Source: Gluconobacter kanchanaburiensis NBRC 103587 (GTDB lineage: Bacteria > Pseudomonadota > Alphaproteobacteria > Acetobacterales > Acetobacteraceae). Taken from it: a stretch of DNA of 55,114 bases. The notes beneath the pieces were generated by a model. It was not told the origin of the DNA and made no database searches. It saw only the letters and a list, made by a program, of their open reading frames with translations. The stretch is from assembly GCF_007988905.1 (NCBI RefSeq), contig NZ_BJVA01000018.1, positions 1 through 55,114 of the forward strand. The letters are read 5' to 3'. Of the stretch, positions 55,092 through 55,114 are shown piece by piece; the first letter of the stretch is position 1, and the number at the start of each line of letters is the position of its first letter. A program made the position numbers and the translations under genes.

Positions 55092-55114
55092 GCACTGTCT
55101 CCTGTGAAAGCAGA

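Overview
The window reads as a stretch of Acetobacteraceae chromosome, most likely Gluconobacter. Three things point there. The gene set includes two OprB-type sugar porins, a 485-residue polyol dehydrogenase of the mannitol 2-dehydrogenase family that closely resembles Gluconobacter enzymes as I remember them, and ThyX instead of ThyA in this window. The tmRNA gene is split and permuted, as in alphaproteobacteria. The alphaproteobacterial order dapF-mtaB-ftsY is present. Nearly all of it looks like compact, GC-rich core chromosome. I see no integrase, transposase, phage gene or CRISPR array.

Layout. 0-6.2 kb: clpB behind a good heat-shock promoter candidate, an aldo/keto reductase and a secreted S9 dipeptidyl peptidase. 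6.3-12.4 kb: grxB-yqgE facing ydfG-ppk2-GT61, then a DeaD-like helicase. 12.5-16.3 kb: a methyltransferase facing dapF-mtaB-ftsY. 16.3-22.5 kb: a membrane-anchored pseudokinase with a small membrane partner, then serC-hisZ-purA. 22.6-24.6 kb: tRNA-Leu(CAA), argC and mazG. 24.7-31.4 kb: a serine-rich orphan, queA-tgt, a secreted adenosine deaminase/NUP pair, then queG and a ribbon-helix-helix protein. 31.4-38.7 kb: small membrane protein, TerB/J-domain protein, polyol dehydrogenase, FUSC protein, DegP-type protease, Mrp and a 51-residue lipoprotein. 38.8-41.7 kb: tRNA-Thr(UGU), an AT-rich gap, thyX, split tmRNA and sspB. 41.7-46.9 kb: VOC protein, a polysaccharide ABC exporter pair, a lytic transglycosylase with a SPOR domain, a periplasmic peroxiredoxin and a DUF1643 protein. 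46.9-55.1 kb: a barrel-less two-POTRA protein, two convergent OprB porins, a POT peptide transporter, a small membrane protein, a CbpA-like co-chaperone, a 52-residue protein and a secreted alpha/beta hydrolase.

Links between the genes. The tmRNA that writes the ssrA tag lies directly before the ClpX adaptor SspB that reads it. Three queuosine genes (queA, tgt, queG) lie within about 6 kb. Between them sit two exported purine-nucleoside proteins. ClpB, the CbpA-like protein, the DegP-type protease and the TerB/J protein form the protein-quality-control part.

The points that most deserve a second look are: a Tgt that has lost all three zinc cysteines but keeps its catalytic aspartates; a pseudokinase with every catalytic motif altered, paired with a membrane protein; a secreted protein made only of two POTRA-like domains; a coupled exported adenosine deaminase/NUP pair; and an AT-rich 0.55-kb gap with a consensus DnaA box and several repeats. 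All start choices that differ from the longest reading frame are explained in the entries.
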